Shown here piece by piece: positions 62,674 through 64,000 of a DNA stretch of 64,000 nt. The translations under genes were made by a program, and so were the position numbers. Below the pieces are notes generated by a model that was not told the DNA's origin, ran no database searches, and saw only the letters and a list, made by a program, of their open reading frames with translations. The stretch comes from Luteibacter yeojuensis (lineage in GTDB: Bacteria > Pseudomonadota > Gammaproteobacteria > Xanthomonadales > Rhodanobacteraceae): NCBI RefSeq assembly GCF_000964085.1, contig NZ_JZRB01000018.1, forward strand, positions 62,001 to 126,000, given 5' to 3'. How positions within the stretch are numbered: the stretch's first letter is position 1; every line of letters starts with the position of its first letter.

Positions 62674-64000
62674 CTAACCGGGTCTCGCCGTAAGGTCGCT
62701 GTCGGCCACCGTGACGCCGTGACCGGCCCCCATCGATTCGCTGGACGCTCGCACCGCGCCATTTTCGAACATAAGCACTCGATCGGCACTACGGATGGTC
62801 TCGGGCCGGTGCGCGATGATCACTCGGGTGATCTTTAGATCAGCGACTGACGCATTGATGAGCGCTTCGGTTGTGACATCGAGGTGGCTGGTCGACTCGT
62901 CCAACAGCAGAAACCTTGGTTCGCGATACAGGGCACGGGCCAGCAAAAGCCGCTGCAATTGACCGCCCGACAGGGCTGATCCCATGCTTCCAACGAGACT
63001 GTTGTATCCCATCGGCATGGCGATGATGTCGTTGTGCAACTGAGCCAGCCGTGCGGCTGCCTCCACCTTCTCCATGCTGCTGCCGGGATCAAACATCGAT
63101 ATGTTGTCGGCGATCGATCCCGTCAATGCATGATCATCCTGCATCACGACGCCGCACATAGAGCGAAAGCGTGCCTTGCCCAGTTTGCGAAGATCCGCTC
63201 CGCCAATGCGGATGATCCCCGCTTCTGCGTCGATCAGGCCTGTGATGAGCCTGAGCAGCGTGCTCTTCCCACAGCCCGACGGCCCGACAATAGCCACTGA
63301 TTCGCCCGATTTTATTTCAAAACTGCAATTCCGGACCACCCATTTCTCACCCATGCCGTAGCGGTAGGAAACACCTTCCAGCTTGATCGATGCATCGTCG
63401 ACTTCGCCAAGGTAGGAGCCTTGAAGGTGCCGTTCCGGCTCCGTCATGACGATATCGGCCAGTCGCTCACCCTGGAGGCGAAGCAGCTTTAATTGGATGA
63501 GATAGTCGATCAGGCTCATGGCTCGTGAAACGAACTGATCAGCGTAGGCGACGAACGCTACGAGCATGCCGGCCGACAGCTTCCCCGACAACCCCAGCCA
63601 TCCGCCGATCCAAAGCATAGCGATCCGCTGCAGGCCAGCCGTGGTGGCATTGATCGTGTCAAAGATCAATGACAGCTTTTGCACAGCGATCTGCGTGTTG
63701 AGAACGTCGGCCGTGGCATTCAAATAGCGGGCCGTACTGATGGATTGCTGGTTAGCTAGCCTAATTGTTTGGGCGCATCGCACGGATTCGATAAAGCGAC
63801 TCTGCCGCCTAGCGTCCATGGTGATCTGGCTCAGGTTCGCTTCTCTGAGACTTCGGAAGTAGAGAAGACGAGCACCCGCGTACAGAAGTACAACGAGGAG
63901 GGTCAGCAAGGCCATCGGCCAGCTGTAGGCGATGATGACGGCGAGCGTAACGATTGTCATTGCGCCATCGAGTATCCCGCTGACCAGTTGAGTGGTCAGG
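62674..64000 (-). CDS. C39-type ABC exporter, partial at window edge
   Basis: Frame open through the right edge: TTQLVSGILDGAMTIVT continues upstream. The visible 440 residues cover the last membrane helices (MALLTLLVVLLYAGARLLYF) and the nucleotide-binding domain: GPSGCGKSTLLRLITGLID, LSGGQLQRLLLARALY, FLLLDESTSHLD. It is a paralogue of the exporter at 51069 (shared DIIAMPMGYNSLVG, compare DILAMPMGYHTLVG). The N-terminal part and its HlyD partner, if any, lie outside. Confidence 0.92.
   Translation of the reverse strand, partial: LTTQLVSGILDGAMTIVTLAVIIAYSWPMALLTLLVVLLYAGARLLYFRSLREANLSQITMDARRQSRFIESVRCAQTIRLANQQSISTARYLNATADVLNTQIAVQKLSLIFDTINATTAGLQRIAMLWIGGWLGLSGKLSAGMLVAFVAYADQFVSRAMSLIDYLIQLKLLRLQGERLADIVMTEPERHLQGSYLGEVDDASIKLEGVSYRYGMGEKWVVRNCSFEIKSGESVAIVGPSGCGKSTLLRLITGLIDAEAGIIRIGGADLRKLGKARFRSMCGVVMQDDHALTGSIADNISMFDPGSSMEKVEAAARLAQLHNDIIAMPMGYNSLVGSMGSALSGGQLQRLLLARALYREPRFLLLDESTSHLDVTTEALINASVADLKITRVIIAHRPETIRSADRVLMFENGAVRASSESMGAGHGVTVADSDLTARPG

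Noticed and set aside
1-64000. tRNA, rRNA, CRISPR arrays
   Set aside because: No tRNA cloverleaf, rRNA stretch or regularly spaced direct repeats were seen by eye on either strand.

Overview
The window reads as one 64 kb piece of a high-GC gammaproteobacterium. Gene content (a ChrR-type ECF sigma pair with lipocalin, a PA4063-4066-like zinc operon, PA2169/DUF2383 and DUF3606 stress proteins, a C39-type ABC exporter with double-glycine substrate) suggests Xanthomonadales, probably Rhodanobacteraceae (Luteibacter/Dyella-like). That placement is inference; no rRNA, tRNA or CRISPR array was seen.

Layout. 0-28 kb is a stress and envelope region: trehalose-6-phosphate synthase (otsA), DUF2383 and two DUF3606 proteins, several lipoproteins, an ECF sigma/ChrR/lipocalin module of the singlet-oxygen type, an XRE regulator with two palindromic operators, a TonB receptor with a PepSY partner and a Fur-like site, catalase HPII (katE), a single-domain response regulator, a YihY-type membrane protein, a low-affinity iron permease homologue and a cation/proton antiporter. 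Three related 80-90 aa proteins that share a C-terminal REIEW...RPxGWLD motif are scattered through it.

28-40 kb is a zinc island. A Zur-family gene faces a nine-gene minus-strand operon (DUF2796 periplasmic protein, ABC ATPase, FtsX-like permease, DUF3299, DUF6176, CobW GTPase, anchored protein, CocE/NonD hydrolase, second CobW). Zur-like boxes sit before the operon and before a small gene at its far end. A ZIP transporter and a P1B ATPase with an unusual CPS motif flank it.

40-49.7 kb is a mosaic of broken and small genes: a truncated helicase-type protein abutting a truncated sulfotransferase-like fragment, a frameshifted Fic gene, orphan immunity-type genes (Imm1-like and ComJ/Nin-like), a duplicated disordered peptide gene of which one copy has decayed, a chloroperoxidase-type hydrolase, and a LysR remnant. 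It looks like the worn end of a polymorphic-toxin or integrative element.

49.8-55.7 kb is a compact export operon: HlyD adaptor, C39 peptidase/ABC exporter, a glycine-rich protein with a double-glycine leader, a strong terminator, a two-DTG retropepsin-like protease and a small lipoprotein. 56.1-62.6 kb holds an intact IS3-family element, a gene cut by it, an intact tyrosine recombinase, three hypothetical genes and a dead second recombinase that has lost two catalytic residues. A paralogous C39-type ABC exporter on the opposite strand runs off the right edge, so the window is probably only part of a larger secretion locus.
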